Assembly: GCF_001429625.1 (NCBI RefSeq)
Contig: NZ_LMSU01000001.1
Coordinates: 501,498-565,497, forward strand
Origin: Nocardioides sp. Soil805
GTDB taxonomy: Bacteria; Actinomycetota; Actinomycetes; Propionibacteriales; Nocardioidaceae
Direction: 5' to 3'
DNA length: 64,000 nucleotides
Notes under the pieces: model-generated
Seen by the model: the letters and a program-made list of their open reading frames with translations, nothing else
Databases searched by the model: none
What the model was told of the DNA's origin: nothing
In this document: in pieces, positions 1-8,934 of the stretch
How positions within the stretch are numbered: position 1 is the stretch's first letter
Layout: every line of letters starts with the position of its first letter
Position numbers and translations under genes: made by a program

Positions 1-847
1 CGGCCGTGTCGGCCTTGGCGGCGGACTCGACGGCGGCGTACACGTCGTCCTCGTAGTCGAGGAAGACCGGGAAGTCCTGGACCGGCTTGGCGGCGTCGCG
101 CGCCAGCTCGGCCTGCGCCTCCACGAGCTGCTTGATGAAGGGCTTCGCGGCGTCGAGGCCACCGGCCACGACCTCCTCGGTGGGCGCCTGGGCGCCACCC
201 TGCACGAGCGCGATGGTCTCCTCGGTGGCCTCGGCCTCGACCATCATGATGGCGACGTCACCGGTGTCGGTGACGCGACCGGCGACGACCATGTCGAAGA
301 CGGCGTCCTCGAGCTGCGAGTGCGTCGGGAAGGCGACCCACTGGCCCTCGATGAGCGCCACGCGGACGCCACCGACGGGGCCGGAGAACGGCAGGCCGGA
401 GAGCTGGGTCGAGAGCGACGCGGCGTTGATGGCCAGCACGTCGTACGGCATGTTCGGGTCGAGCGCCATGACGGTGATGACGACCTGGACCTCGTTGCGC
501 AGGCCCTTCTTGAAGGTCGGGCGCAGCGGGCGGTCGATGAGGCGGCAGGTGAGGATCGCGTCCTCGCCCGGGCGACCCTCGGACCGGAAGAAGGAGCCGG
601 GGATCTGGCCCACGGCGTACATCCGCTCCTCGACGTCGATCGTCAGGGGGAAGAAGTCGAAGTGGTCCTTCGGGGTCTTGCCGGCGGTGGTCGCCGAGAG
701 CAGCATCGTCTCGTCGTCCAGGTAGGCGGTGACGGAGCCGGCCGCCTGGCGGGCGAGCAGGCCGGTCTCGAACTTGACGGTGCGCTGTCCGAACTTGCCG
801 TTGTCCAGCACGGTCTCGACAGCAGAAATGATGGGTCCCTCGTTCAA
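1..847 (-). CDS. pnp: Polyribonucleotide nucleotidyltransferase (PNPase), N-terminal part
   Basis: PNPase degrades RNA 3' to 5' using phosphate and belongs to the RNA turnover machinery. The 282 complete codons visible here hold the first RNase PH-like core: an [14 protein letters not shown] stretch near residue 15, then [26 protein letters not shown] and [25 protein letters not shown]. The gene runs off the left edge, so the second core and the KH/S1 domains are not seen. I place the start at a TTG (845-847) giving [11 protein letters not shown], with an AAGGGA ribosome binding site 7-8 bases before it. It lies downstream of rpsO in the usual rpsO-pnp order, separated by a terminator-like hairpin and a leader of about 230 bases. 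Family assignment is secure; the TTG start is less so. Confidence 0.95.
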   Translation of the reverse strand, partial: MNEGPIISAVETVLDNGKFGQRTVKFETGLLARQAAGSVTAYLDDETMLLSATTAGKTPKDHFDFFPLTIDVEERMYAVGQIPGSFFRSEGRPGEDAILTCRLIDRPLRPTFKKGLRNEVQVVITVMALDPNMPYDVLAINAASLSTQLSGLPFSGPVGGVRVALIEGQWVAFPTHSQLEDAVFDMVVAGRVTDTGDVAIMMVEAEATEETIALVQGGAQAPTEEVVAGGLDAAKPFIKQLVEAQAELARDAAKPVQDFPVFLDYEDDVYAAVESAAKADTA

Positions 848-1078
848 AGGGGTTCCCTTTCTCTTCGCGGAGCTAGCCGCGGAACGCCCGAACAGCTCGA
901 CGTTCGAGCATGTTGCCGGTCTTCGATCGAGGCCCACGGGTCGCGCTGTGCGCAACGATCCGGAGGCCACTACCGAGGACCGAGCCGACGTTCCGGGCCA
1001 CTCCTGGTGGTGTGAATGTGCAGTTGTGCGTGAGGTGTGCCCGAGCTGGGCACCGTGGCCCGCGGAGGGCCGGGGTCG

Positions 1079-1084
1079 AGCCTA
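1079..1084 (-). promoter_or_regulatory. Possible pnp -10 element and long pnp leader (848-1084)
   Basis: TAGGCT (minus strand) is followed by about 230 bases without a gene before the pnp start. A promoter between rpsO and pnp would let pnp be transcribed apart from rpsO, as is known in other actinomycetes. No convincing -35 is visible. I see no other gene in 848-1146. Confidence 0.3.
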
Positions 1085-1107
1085 ACGGAACGGCCCGCAA
1101 ACCAGCA

Positions 1108-1138
1108 GGAGCGGCTCCCCGTGACGGGGAACCGCTCC
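1108..1138 (-). terminator. Hairpin behind rpsO
   Basis: GGAGCGGCTCCCC and GGGGAACCGCTCC form a 13-bp stem with one mismatch and a short loop, 9 bases past the rpsO stop. There is no U-run, so it may act as a partial terminator or an RNA-processing hairpin between rpsO and pnp. Confidence 0.6.
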
Positions 1139-1146
1139 AGGCGTGG

Positions 1147-1422
1147 TCAGCGACGCAGGCCGAGGCGCTCGACGATCGAGCGGTAGCGCGCGATGTCGGT
1201 CTTCTGCAGGTAGTTCAGCAGGCGACGGCGCTGGCCCACGAGCAGCAGCAGACCACGACGGCTGTGGTGGTCGTGCTTGTGCTGCTTGAGGTGCTCGGTG
1301 AGGTGGCTGATGCGGTGGCTCAGGAGAGCGACCTGCACCTCGGGCGAACCGGTGTCGCCCTCGGCCGTGGCGTACTCGGCGATGATCTTCTTCTTGGTCT
1401 CCGCGTCGGTTCCGATCGACAT
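1147..1422 (-). CDS. rpsO: 30S ribosomal protein S15
   Basis: S15 binds the central domain of 16S rRNA and bridges to the large subunit. The 91-residue product has the usual length (89-91) and the conserved [17 protein letters not shown] and [19 protein letters not shown] blocks. The ATG follows a GAAGGAG ribosome binding site. It is the first gene of the rpsO-pnp unit, and a TAAGTT -10-like hexamer lies about 90 bases upstream. Nothing unusual is seen in the protein. Confidence 0.98.
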   Translation of the reverse strand: MSIGTDAETKKKIIAEYATAEGDTGSPEVQVALLSHRISHLTEHLKQHKHDHHSRRGLLLLVGQRRRLLNYLQKTDIARYRSIVERLGLRR

Positions 1423-1510
1423 GGGGGCTCCTTCTCGGCTCGTTGCGCGGCGCGCCGGGGCCTGTTCACCCGGGCACTGTGGATCCGCGGCCGTTGCACG
1501 GCAGTCCGAG

Positions 1511-1516
1511 AACTTA
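1511..1516 (-). promoter_or_regulatory. Candidate -10 of rpsO
   Basis: TGATAAGTT (minus strand) is an extended -10 look-alike about 90 bases before the rpsO start. No good -35 accompanies it. Confidence 0.35.
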
Positions 1517-1571
1517 TCAGCGCAGGGAGCAAGGCCCCAAAACTGCGCGACCCACGACGGCCGGCGGCGAG

Positions 1572-1577
1572 TAGGGT
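1572..1577 (+). promoter_or_regulatory. Candidate -10 of the methyltransferase transcript
   Basis: TAGGGT lies 7 bases before an ATG at 1585, the spacing seen at the leaderless starts elsewhere in the window. It would make a transcript starting at about 1585, 20 bases before the methyltransferase GTG. Confidence 0.5.
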
Positions 1578-1584
1578 CCCGGCC

Positions 1585-1629
1585 ATGGCCCGAAGGGAGA
1601 ACGCGTGCAGCGACACGTCGAGCGAGTGA
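1585..1629 (+). CDS. Possible 14-residue leader peptide overlapping the methyltransferase start
   Basis: An ATG seven bases after a TAGGGT hexamer opens a 14-codon frame ([14 protein letters not shown], stop TGA at 1627-1629). It overlaps the methyltransferase start at 1605, in another frame. The ribosome binding site of the methyltransferase (GAAGGGAG) lies inside it. If the transcript is leaderless, ribosomes would load here first and could affect the downstream start. It may equally be a chance frame. Confidence 0.3.
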   Translation: MARRENACSDTSSE

Positions 1630-2729
1630 CCACGAGGCTGCGCCCGGTCCGCCGGGTCGAGCAGGAGCGGGACCGGGCCCGCTCGAGGCTCGCCGCCACC
1701 CGGGAGCGGCTCACCAGGGTGCGCGCGCGGCTCGATCGCACCCGTACGCGCCTGGAGGCCGAGCGCGCGGCAGGGCGCGAGGCCCGGGCCGACGCCGACG
1801 ACCTGCGCGACGAGCTGCACGCGACGTACGCCCGGCTGGCCGAGGTCGACGACGACCTGCACGAGACCCGCGCCGCGCTCGACCACTACATGGCGCTGGA
1901 CACCGAGCACGAGGCCCGGGTGGCGGGCGGCATGGCCGCGCTGTTCGACTATCCCTACCACCCTCAGCCGCGCACCTTCGGCCGTCCGGGGCGGACGTTC
2001 TTCGAGGACCTCGTGGGCGCCCGGGACGAGGAGTACGCCGAGCTGCTGGGGCGGATCTCCGGTCACCTGGCCCCGCTCGCGGCGGTCCCCGAGGCCGAGA
2101 CGGACCCGCTGCTGCCCTTCTGGTCCAACCCGTGGCTGCCCCCGCTGGACGGCATCACCCTCTACGGCCTCATCGCCGAGCACCGCCCGTCGGTCTACAT
2201 GGAGGTCGGCTCGGGCTTCTCCACCAAGTTCGCCCGGCTCGCCGTCCGCGACCACGGGCTCGACACCCGGATCATCTCCATCGACCCCCAGCCGCGCGCG
2301 GAGGTCGACGTGCTCTGCGACGAGGTGATCCGCACGCCCTACGAGCAGGTGGACCCCGGGGTCCTCGACCGGCTGGGCAGCGGCGACATGCTCTTCGTCG
2401 ACAACAGCCACCGCAGCTTCACCAGCTCGGACGTGACGGTGTTCTTCACCGAGTCCCTGCCCTACCTGGCCTCCGGCGTCCTCTACGGCCTGCACGACAT
2501 CTTCCTGCCCGACGACTACCCCGAGGCCTGGAACGACCGCTTCTACGCCGAGCAGTACCTGCTCATGAGCTACCTGCTCGGCGGGGCCGCCGGCGACCGC
2601 ATCGAGCTCCCGGTGCACCACGTCGCGACCACCCCCTCGCTGTCGGCGACGCTGGCCGCGGACTGGCCGGCCCCCTCCGTCGACCCGACCACCCTCGTGG
2701 GCGGCGGCTTCTGGATGCGGCGGGCCTGA
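1605..2729 (+). CDS. Coiled-coil protein with class I SAM-dependent methyltransferase-like domain
   Basis: 374 residues. Residues about 5-95 are almost all charged heptads ([26 protein letters not shown]), a predicted coiled coil. Residues about 180-340 look like a Rossmann-fold methyltransferase: [17 protein letters not shown] matches the SAM-binding glycine loop, IISIDPQP the acidic loop, and DMLFVDNSH resembles the motif seen in Methyltransf_24-type proteins. The GTG start is chosen for its GAAGGGAG site. No glycosyltransferases lie nearby, so the substrate is unknown; a cell-surface glycan is only a guess from similar proteins. It sits alone, divergent from rpsO, and ends at a strong hairpin. 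Confidence 0.75.
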   Translation: MQRHVERVTTRLRPVRRVEQERDRARSRLAATRERLTRVRARLDRTRTRLEAERAAGREARADADDLRDELHATYARLAEVDDDLHETRAALDHYMALDTEHEARVAGGMAALFDYPYHPQPRTFGRPGRTFFEDLVGARDEEYAELLGRISGHLAPLAAVPEAETDPLLPFWSNPWLPPLDGITLYGLIAEHRPSVYMEVGSGFSTKFARLAVRDHGLDTRIISIDPQPRAEVDVLCDEVIRTPYEQVDPGVLDRLGSGDMLFVDNSHRSFTSSDVTVFFTESLPYLASGVLYGLHDIFLPDDYPEAWNDRFYAEQYLLMSYLLGGAAGDRIELPVHHVATTPSLSATLAADWPAPSVDPTTLVGGGFWMRRA

Positions 2730-2740
2730 CCCGGGCACGG

Positions 2741-2778
2741 CGAAGGCCCCTCCCCCGACGGCGGGGAAGGGGCCTTCG
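2741..2778. terminator. Bidirectional terminator
   Basis: An 11-bp perfect stem (CGAAGGCCCCT / AGGGGCCTTCG) between the convergent methyltransferase and DUF6458 genes. Confidence 0.75.
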
Positions 2779-2788
2779 GCACCCGGGG

Positions 2789-3052
2789 TCAGACGGCCGG
2801 CGGGGCCGGCGGGTCCGTCTCGGTACGACGCTCGGTGGTCGCGGAGCGACCCTCGTGGTCGGTGGTGGTGGCGACCGTCGTGGCACGACGGCGCGTGTTG
2901 GTCTGGATGGCGGTGATCGCGATGACGAGGATGCCGGCCAGGCAGAGGATGTAGCCGACCATCGTGAGGTCGACCGCGCTGATCATGTCCTGCACGGCGA
3001 AGGCCAGGATGAGGCCGAGCGCCAGCAGGAAGACGCCGAGTCCGTAACCCAT
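2789..3052 (-). CDS. DUF6458-type small membrane protein
   Basis: 87 residues from the ATG at 3052, which has a GGGAG site; the frame is open further upstream but without conserved sequence. Two hydrophobic segments (GLGVFLLALGLILAFAV and MVGYILCLAGILVIAITAI) are linked by a short loop. They are followed by a basic and threonine/proline-rich cytoplasmic tail (NTRRRATTVATTT). The layout matches the small actinobacterial DUF6458 family, whose function is unknown. It is a single gene. Confidence 0.7.
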   Translation of the reverse strand: MGYGLGVFLLALGLILAFAVQDMISAVDLTMVGYILCLAGILVIAITAIQTNTRRRATTVATTTDHEGRSATTERRTETDPPAPPAV

Positions 3053-3180
3053 GGTGTTGTCTCCCGGTGGTGTGTGGAGTGGTGGGGGGGATTGAGTGCT
3101 CGTGGAACCTAACGGCACTCGGCCGACATCGTGACGCGCCACGCGCTCCCCCGCCCGTCGACCTCACCCGCAGGGGTCCC

Positions 3181-4218
3181 CTACCGGCGGGGCCGGGCGC
3201 TCGCACCTCCGGTCACGCGACGCCCGCCGGAGGACTCCTCGACCACCAGCGGGTGCGTCACCTCCGGGACCTCGGCCCGCTCGGGGGTCGGGAACGCCGG
3301 CGGGCGCGCCGAGTCGTAGGCGTCCGGGACCACCCGGTCGTCGCCCCCCTGGCGCCGCTCGGCCTGCGGGAAGACGTTCCACCGGGCCACGTCGCCCAGC
3401 TGCCACGGGTAGGCGCCGGTGCCGTACCTGTCGGGACAGCGCACGTCCAGGGGCCTGCCCCGGCGGTCGAAGAGCTGGACGCCGGTCAGCGGCCGGCCGT
3501 CGGCGTCGTACGGCTGGATGTTGCAGACCTGCTCGCCGTCGAGCGTCACGCCCCGCTGCTGGAGGCTGGGCGCGAGGTCGTCGAAGTACTGCGCCTGGGC
3601 GGTGTACTCCACGTTCTGCACGGTGTTCGGCAGCACCGCCAGCGCGAAGAGGTTGAGGGCCAGCAGCACCACCCGCGCCAGGGTCGACCTCGTGCCGGGC
3701 CACAGGCGGCCCCGACCGATCTGCACGCTGAGGAGCGCGGCGACCACGAGCACCGCCGCCCCCGCGCCGGCGGACGGGGTCGGGAGGTACGGCACATCCT
3801 GCTGCCGCGGAACCCAGACGTGGACGCTCACCAGCATCACCGCCAGCCAGGCCCGGAAGACCCACCACGCCGGACGGGCGGCGCGCAGCAGGCCGCCCGC
3901 GTCGCCCGGGAGCCCGTCCAGCAGCCGCGACCAGCGGGTCGCCGCGGCGTCGAGGAGCGCCCCCGGCGACGCCCCCGCCCAGGAGGGTGCCCGCCCGGGC
4001 GACCGCGGCGGCAGGCCGGCAGCGGCCCTCAGCTCGGCGGCGTAGGCGGCCGGGTCCCCCAGCACGCCTGTCCCCTCCTCCGCGACCCGTTCGGCGACGT
4101 CGGCCTCGAGTCCGCCGAGGAGCTCCTCGCGCTCGTCGTCATCGAGGTCCGCGAAGTGGTCGCGCACGTCGAGCACGAACTGCTCGACATCGGGTCGGAC
4201 GAGCGGTGCGGTGTTCAT
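3181..4218 (-). CDS. Membrane protein with N-terminal HAAS-like domain
   Basis: 345 residues. The first 60 residues (VEQFVLDVRDHFADLDDDEREELLGGLEADVAE) resemble the HAAS/DUF1700 signalling module that often pairs with PadR regulators. Three or four hydrophobic helices follow between residues about 115 and 215. The C-terminal 130 residues are hydrophilic, with two cysteines, and probably lie outside the membrane. Its start overlaps the padR stop by 4 bases (ATGA), so the two are translated together. I infer that the PadR protein controls its level. The exact function is unknown. Confidence 0.7.
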   Translation of the reverse strand: MNTAPLVRPDVEQFVLDVRDHFADLDDDEREELLGGLEADVAERVAEEGTGVLGDPAAYAAELRAAAGLPPRSPGRAPSWAGASPGALLDAAATRWSRLLDGLPGDAGGLLRAARPAWWVFRAWLAVMLVSVHVWVPRQQDVPYLPTPSAGAGAAVLVVAALLSVQIGRGRLWPGTRSTLARVVLLALNLFALAVLPNTVQNVEYTAQAQYFDDLAPSLQQRGVTLDGEQVCNIQPYDADGRPLTGVQLFDRRGRPLDVRCPDRYGTGAYPWQLGDVARWNVFPQAERRQGGDDRVVPDAYDSARPPAFPTPERAEVPEVTHPLVVEESSGGRRVTGGASARPRR

Positions 4219-4538
4219 CGGGCCCCCTGGAGCAGGTTGGTGACGGTCGTGGAGAAGTGCGCCCAGTCGTCGCGCTGGGTCTTGAGCTGGTCACGACCGG
4301 CGGGCGTGATCCCGTAGTACTTGCGGTGCGGGCCGCTCTCGGAGGGCACGACGTACGACGTCAGAGCCCCCGCGGCGTACAACCGGCGCAGCGTGCCGTA
4401 GACGGAGGCGTCGCCCACGTCGTCGAGGCCGCCGGCGCGCAGGCGCCGTACGACGTCGTAGCCGTAGCCGTCCTCGTCGTCGACCACCGCGAGCACGGCC
4501 AGGTCGAGCACCCCCTTGAGGAGCTGTGTGCTGTCCAT
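4215..4538 (-). CDS. PadR-family transcriptional regulator
   Basis: 107 residues, the small single-domain PadR class. The winged helix is clear: LLKGVLDLAVLAVVDDEDGYGYDVVRRL, then DASVYGTLRRLYAAGALTSYV and RKYYGITPAGRDQL. It heads a two-gene unit with the HAAS membrane protein. Its ATG follows TAGTCT by 7 bases, so the transcript is probably leaderless. A 6-bp inverted repeat touches that hexamer and may be its own operator. Confidence 0.9.
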   Translation of the reverse strand: MDSTQLLKGVLDLAVLAVVDDEDGYGYDVVRRLRAGGLDDVGDASVYGTLRRLYAAGALTSYVVPSESGPHRKYYGITPAGRDQLKTQRDDWAHFSTTVTNLLQGAR

Positions 4539-4545
4539 GCGGTGC

Positions 4546-4567
4546 AGACTAGTGCGGATTGCGCACT
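4546..4567 (-). promoter_or_regulatory. padR leaderless promoter with overlapping inverted repeat
   Basis: TAGTCT (4551-4546, minus strand) sits 7 bases before the padR ATG. The inverted repeat AGTGCG-gattg-CGCACT (4551-4567) starts at the outer base of that hexamer and runs into the promoter spacer. A repressor bound there would block padR transcription. The same 79-base gap also carries the upstream region of the oxidoreductase gene. Confidence 0.45.
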
Positions 4568-4617
4568 ACCGCAGCAAGCGTCGTTCCGGCGGCGTGTCGT
4601 CGTGCAAGGATCCGCAG

Positions 4618-6762
4618 GTGCCTTCCGCCACGAATTCCCCTGCGTCGCACGGCCCCGTCACGAGGCTCGGCGTCTGCAACCTGTGCGAGGCCATCTGCGG
4701 CCTCCAGATCACCCTCGAGGCCGGTGCCGTCACCGGGGTCCGCGGCAACCCCGACGACCCGCTCTCGCGCGGCCACATCTGCCCCAAGGGGGTGGCGATC
4801 GGTGACGTGCACGCCGACCCGGACCGGCTGCGTCGTCCCGTACGCCGCGACCGCGCCACCGGCGAGTGGACGGAGATCGGCTGGGACGAGGCGTTCGACC
4901 TCGTGGCCGACGGGCTGGCGGGGACGATCAACGCGCACGGCCGGGACGCCGTGGGGATCTACCTCGGCAACCCCAACGTCCACAGCCTGGGCTCGATGAC
5001 CCACGGGACCGCACTGGTCAAGGCGCTGCGCAGCCGCAACACCTACAGCGCCACCTCGGTGGACCAGCTCCCCCACCAGCTGCTCGCGCAGCTGATGTTC
5101 GGCCACCAGCTGTTGCTGCCCGTCCCCGACATCGACCGCACCGACTACTTCCTGGTCGTGGGCGCCAACCCGATGGCCTCCAACGGCTCGCTGATGACCG
5201 CCCCCGACTTCCCCCAGCGCGCCCGCGAGCTCAAGCGCCGCGGCGGACACCTGGTGGTGCTCGACCCGCGGCGCACCGAGACCGCGAGGATCGCGACCGA
5301 GCACCACTTCGTGCGCCCCGGCAGCGACGCGTGGGTGCTGCTCGCCATGCTCCACGTGCTCTTCGACGACGGGCTCGCCGCGGCACCCGAGCACGCCGAC
5401 GGGCTCGCGGCGGTCGAGAGGGCGGTCGCGGACTTCACCCCCGAGCACGCCATGGCGATGAGCGGCGTGCCGGCCGACGACATCCGGCGCATCGCCCGCG
5501 AGCTCGGCGCAGCCGAGAGCGCCGTCGCCTACGGACGGGTCGGCGTCTCCACGCACGAGTTCGGCTCCGTGTGCCAGTGGGCGGTCAACCTGCTCAACAT
5601 CCTCACCGGCAACCTCGACCGCGAGGGCGGGGCCATGTTCACCAGCCCGGCCATCGACGTCGTCGGCCGCGGGATCATCGGTCGGGGCCACCACGGGGCC
5701 TGGAGCTCCCGGGTGCGCGGCCTGCCCGAGACGGCGGGCGAGCTGCCGGTGTCGGCGCTGCGCGAGGAGATCGAGACGCCGGGCGAGGGCCAGGTCAGGT
5801 CGATGCTGACGCTCTCGGGCAACCCGGTGCTCTCCACCCCGGACGGGGCGCGCCTCGACGAGGCCCTGGCCGGGCTCGACTTCATGGCCTCGGTCGACAT
5901 CTACCTCAACGAGACCACCCGGCATGCCGACGTCATCCTGCCGCCCACCACCGCCCTGGAGCGGGACCACTACGACCTGGTCTTCCAGGCGCTGGCGGTG
6001 CGCAACACCGCCCGCTTCACCCCGGCGGTGCTGCCCGCCGGCCCCGGCACCCGCCACGACTGGCAGATCTACCGCGCCCTCGCGCTGCGCACCGTCGCCC
6101 GCCTCGAGCGCAGGCCCACTCGCCGCAAGCGGCTCGCCCTCCGGGCCCGGATGAGCACCAGCCCGACGCGGCTGGTGCAGCTGCTGCTGCTCTCGGGTCG
6201 CACGGGCGTCACCCTGCGCCGGCTCCGGGCCCGGCCCGCCGGGATCGACCTCGGTCCACTACGGGCCGGCCTGCTGCCCGAGCGGCTCCAGACCCGCGAC
6301 CGGCGCATCGACCTCGCCCCGTCGCTCGTCCTCGACGACCTGGCCCGGCTCGCCGCCGTGCCCGCTCCGGCCGAGGGCGAGCTGCTGCTCATCGGCCGGC
6401 GGCACCAGAAGGACTGCAACGCCTGGCTGCACAACGTCGAGCGCCTCACCCGCGGCAAGGCACGCCACCAGCTCCTCATGCACCCGGACGACCTGGCCGC
6501 CCGCTCGCTCGCGGACGGCACCGTGGTCCGGGTGAGCTCGCGGGTCGGGAGCGTCGAGGTCGAGGTCGCGGCCACCGAGGACATCATGCGCGGGGTGGTC
6601 AGCCTCCCCCACGGCTACGGCCACGCGCGCAACCCCGGGATGCGGCGGGCCAGCGAGGTGCCCGGCGTCTCCATCAACGACCTGACCGACCCCGAGCGCC
6701 TCGACGTGTCCGGCAACGCCGCGCTGAGCGGCGTACCCGTGACCGTGTCGGCGCCCGACTGA
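4618..6762 (+). CDS. Molybdopterin-dependent oxidoreductase (formate dehydrogenase/nitrate reductase superfamily)
   Basis: 714 residues from the GTG at 4618, which has an AAGGA site 7 bases before it. The N-terminus holds a [4Fe-4S] motif with Cys20, Cys23, Cys27 and Cys55 (CNLCEAIC ... HICPKG). The molybdopterin domains follow: YLGNPNVH, VGANPMASNGS, VLDPRRTETA, SGNPVLSTPDG, NETTRHADVILPP. The C-terminal domain has RRHQKDCNAWLHN and LPHGYGHARNPG. No electron-transfer subunit, membrane anchor or cofactor-synthesis gene is nearby and no Tat signal is seen. It is likely a cytoplasmic single-subunit enzyme of unknown substrate. It is divergent from padR. Confidence 0.88.
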   Translation: MPSATNSPASHGPVTRLGVCNLCEAICGLQITLEAGAVTGVRGNPDDPLSRGHICPKGVAIGDVHADPDRLRRPVRRDRATGEWTEIGWDEAFDLVADGLAGTINAHGRDAVGIYLGNPNVHSLGSMTHGTALVKALRSRNTYSATSVDQLPHQLLAQLMFGHQLLLPVPDIDRTDYFLVVGANPMASNGSLMTAPDFPQRARELKRRGGHLVVLDPRRTETARIATEHHFVRPGSDAWVLLAMLHVLFDDGLAAAPEHADGLAAVERAVADFTPEHAMAMSGVPADDIRRIARELGAAESAVAYGRVGVSTHEFGSVCQWAVNLLNILTGNLDREGGAMFTSPAIDVVGRGIIGRGHHGAWSSRVRGLPETAGELPVSALREEIETPGEGQVRSMLTLSGNPVLSTPDGARLDEALAGLDFMASVDIYLNETTRHADVILPPTTALERDHYDLVFQALAVRNTARFTPAVLPAGPGTRHDWQIYRALALRTVARLERRPTRRKRLALRARMSTSPTRLVQLLLLSGRTGVTLRRLRARPAGIDLGPLRAGLLPERLQTRDRRIDLAPSLVLDDLARLAAVPAPAEGELLLIGRRHQKDCNAWLHNVERLTRGKARHQLLMHPDDLAARSLADGTVVRVSSRVGSVEVEVAATEDIMRGVVSLPHGYGHARNPGMRRASEVPGVSINDLTDPERLDVSGNAALSGVPVTVSAPD

Positions 6763-6783
6763 CCCGGGCCGCGGACGCGGCAG

Positions 6784-6821
6784 GACGCCCGGCCGACCTG
6801 TCTCCAGGCCGACCGGGCGTC
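6784..6821. terminator. Bidirectional terminator
   Basis: A 9-bp perfect stem GACGCCCGG / CCGGGCGTC with an inner GGCC/GGCC pairing, between the convergent oxidoreductase and mtlA. Confidence 0.7.
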
Positions 6822-6837
6822 CCCAGGGGGCCGCTGG

Positions 6838-8826
6838 TCAGACGCGCACGCCCTCCAGGATCTCGCGCACCTCGTCCGCCGAGCCCGCCGAGCGGAGCCG
6901 CTCGACCTGGGCCTGGTCGGTGAAGACGCCCGCGATCTTCTGCAGCAGGGCCAGGTGGTCGTCGCCGGCGCCGGCGATGCCGATCACGAACTCGACCGGC
7001 TTGCCGTTCCAGTCGACGCCGTCGGCGTAGCGGACGAACGAGATCGCCGTCCGGTTGATCGCCGACTTGGCCTCGTTGGTGCCGTGCGGGATGGCCAGCC
7101 CGTTGCCCATGTGGGTCGAGACCGACGCCTCCCGCTCGTGCATCGCGTCGACGTACGACGCCTCGACGGCGCCGCTCGCGACGAGCAGCCGGCCCGCCTC
7201 GGTGATCGCGTCGTCACGCGAGGTCGCCGTGCCCCGCAGCACGATCGCGTCGTCGTCCAGCACGCTGCTGGCGGTGTCCGCGACCGGGTCCGCGACCGCC
7301 GCCCCTCCCGGCGCGTTGGTCCGGTCGATCAGCTCCACGATCTCGTCGTAGCGCGGCGACGCCATGAAGTTGTCCACGGAGACATGCATGGCCGAGGGCG
7401 TGCGCTGCTTCGCGCGGTCGGTGAGGTCCTGGTGGCTCACCACGAGGTCGTAGCTGTCGTCGAGGTTGGAGATCGCCTTGTTGACCACCGTCACGTCGCC
7501 GTGGCCCGCAGCCTGGATCTTCTTGCGCAGCACCGACGCCCCCATCGCGGAGGAGCCCATGCCGGCGTCGCAGGCGAAGACGATGCTGTGCACCTGCTGG
7601 CCCGCAGCGGGAGCGGTGCCGGCCAGGGCGCCGGCCACCGACGACTTCTTGCCCTTGTTGGCCTCCATCTGGGCCGTCGCCGCCGCGAGGTCGCCCTCGT
7701 CCTCGGACTTGTCGAGCTTGAGCAGGAAGGCCGCGACCGCGAAGCTCACCCCGGCCGAGCCGAGCACCGCGAGCGTCACCCCGACGTAGGACCCGGACGC
7801 GGTCTGTGCGTAGACCGCGAAGATCGAGCCGGGTGCGGCCGGGGCACGCAGGCCCACGTCGAAGGCGACGTTGATGGCCACACCGGTCATGCCACCCAGG
7901 ACGGTGGCCAGGATCAGCTTGGGCTTCATCAGGACGTACGGGAAGTAGATCTCGTGGATGCCGCCGAAGAACTGGATGATGGCCGCACCGGGAGCGGTCG
8001 CCTTGGCCACGCCCTTGCCGAAGACCGAGATCGCGAGGAGCAGGCCGAGACCCGGTCCGGGGTTGGCCTCGAGCAGGAAGAGCACCGACTTGCCGGTCTC
8101 CGCCGCCTCGGTGAGGCCGAGTGGCGTGAGGACGCCGTGGTTGATGGCGTTGTTGAGGAAGAACACCTTGGCGGGCTCGATGACCACGGAGGTGAGCGGC
8201 AACAGGTTGTTGTTGACCAGGGTCTCGACGCCGTTGCCCAGGACGTCCATGATCTTGTTGACGATCGGGGCGACGACCCAGAAGCCGGTCAGGGCCATCG
8301 CGAAGGCCACGATGCCGGCCGAGAACATGTTGACCAGCATCTCGAAGCCGGCCTTCACCTTGCCCTCCCACAGCGCGTCGAGCTTCTTCATCACCCAGGC
8401 CGCGAGCGGGCCCATGATCATCGCGCCGATGAACATGTGCACCTGGCCGAGCTCGGCGAAGTCCTCCGCGGCCTTGCCCGCGGCGAGCCAGTCGGCCAGC
8501 GCGTCGGCGTTGAAGTCGGCGATCAGCTGGTCGGAGCCCGCGATCGCCCCCATCACCGCGAAGGCGCCGACGACGGCCCCGCGGTCGCCGTACACCATCC
8601 GGCCGCCGGTGGCGGCGATCAGGATCGGGAGCAGGTAGTGGATCGTCGGGCCCACCATGGTCGCCATCTCCGCGTTGGGCAGCCACCCGACGTCGATGAA
8701 CAGCGCCGTGAGGAGTCCCCAGGCGATCAGGGCGGGGATGTTGGGCATGATCATGTTGGACAGGAACGTCCCGAACTTCTGCACGTGGACGCGCGCGCCG
8801 CCGCGCGGTTCCGTCTGTGTGGACAT
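6838..8826 (-). CDS. mtlA: PTS mannitol transporter, EIICBA
   Basis: 662 residues. This membrane permease takes up and phosphorylates mannitol to mannitol-1-phosphate. EIIC comes first (about residues 15-345, with IMPNIPALIAWGLLTALFIDVGWLPN, GGIHEIYFPYVLMKPKLILA and several helices). EIIB follows (about 412-500, phospho-Cys419 in VFACDAGMGSS), then EIIA (about 527-662, phospho-His581 in GLAIPHGTNEAK). Order and length match full-length MtlA. The ATG at 8826 has a GGAGGA site; the frame upstream of it is antisense to the dehydrogenase gene. A TTGGCA-17-TTTACT promoter precedes it. It is divergent from the dehydrogenase that would oxidise its product. Confidence 0.93.
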   Translation of the reverse strand: MSTQTEPRGGARVHVQKFGTFLSNMIMPNIPALIAWGLLTALFIDVGWLPNAEMATMVGPTIHYLLPILIAATGGRMVYGDRGAVVGAFAVMGAIAGSDQLIADFNADALADWLAAGKAAEDFAELGQVHMFIGAMIMGPLAAWVMKKLDALWEGKVKAGFEMLVNMFSAGIVAFAMALTGFWVVAPIVNKIMDVLGNGVETLVNNNLLPLTSVVIEPAKVFFLNNAINHGVLTPLGLTEAAETGKSVLFLLEANPGPGLGLLLAISVFGKGVAKATAPGAAIIQFFGGIHEIYFPYVLMKPKLILATVLGGMTGVAINVAFDVGLRAPAAPGSIFAVYAQTASGSYVGVTLAVLGSAGVSFAVAAFLLKLDKSEDEGDLAAATAQMEANKGKKSSVAGALAGTAPAAGQQVHSIVFACDAGMGSSAMGASVLRKKIQAAGHGDVTVVNKAISNLDDSYDLVVSHQDLTDRAKQRTPSAMHVSVDNFMASPRYDEIVELIDRTNAPGGAAVADPVADTASSVLDDDAIVLRGTATSRDDAITEAGRLLVASGAVEASYVDAMHEREASVSTHMGNGLAIPHGTNEAKSAINRTAISFVRYADGVDWNGKPVEFVIGIAGAGDDHLALLQKIAGVFTDQAQVERLRSAGSADEVREILEGVRV

Positions 8827-8889
8827 GTATTCCTCCGGAAGGAGACGAGTGCCGAGCCCTGGGTGACCCGGGTCACAGTCAGGTCCCCC

Positions 8890-8918
8890 AGTAAACCCCC
8901 AAATGGGCACGTTGCCAA
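8890..8918 (-). promoter_or_regulatory. mtlA promoter
   Basis: TTGGCA (8918-8913) and TTTACT (8895-8890) are 17 bases apart on the minus strand, giving a leader of about 57 bases before the mtlA ATG. Confidence 0.45.
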
Positions 8919-8934
8919 GCATTCGGGCGAAAGT

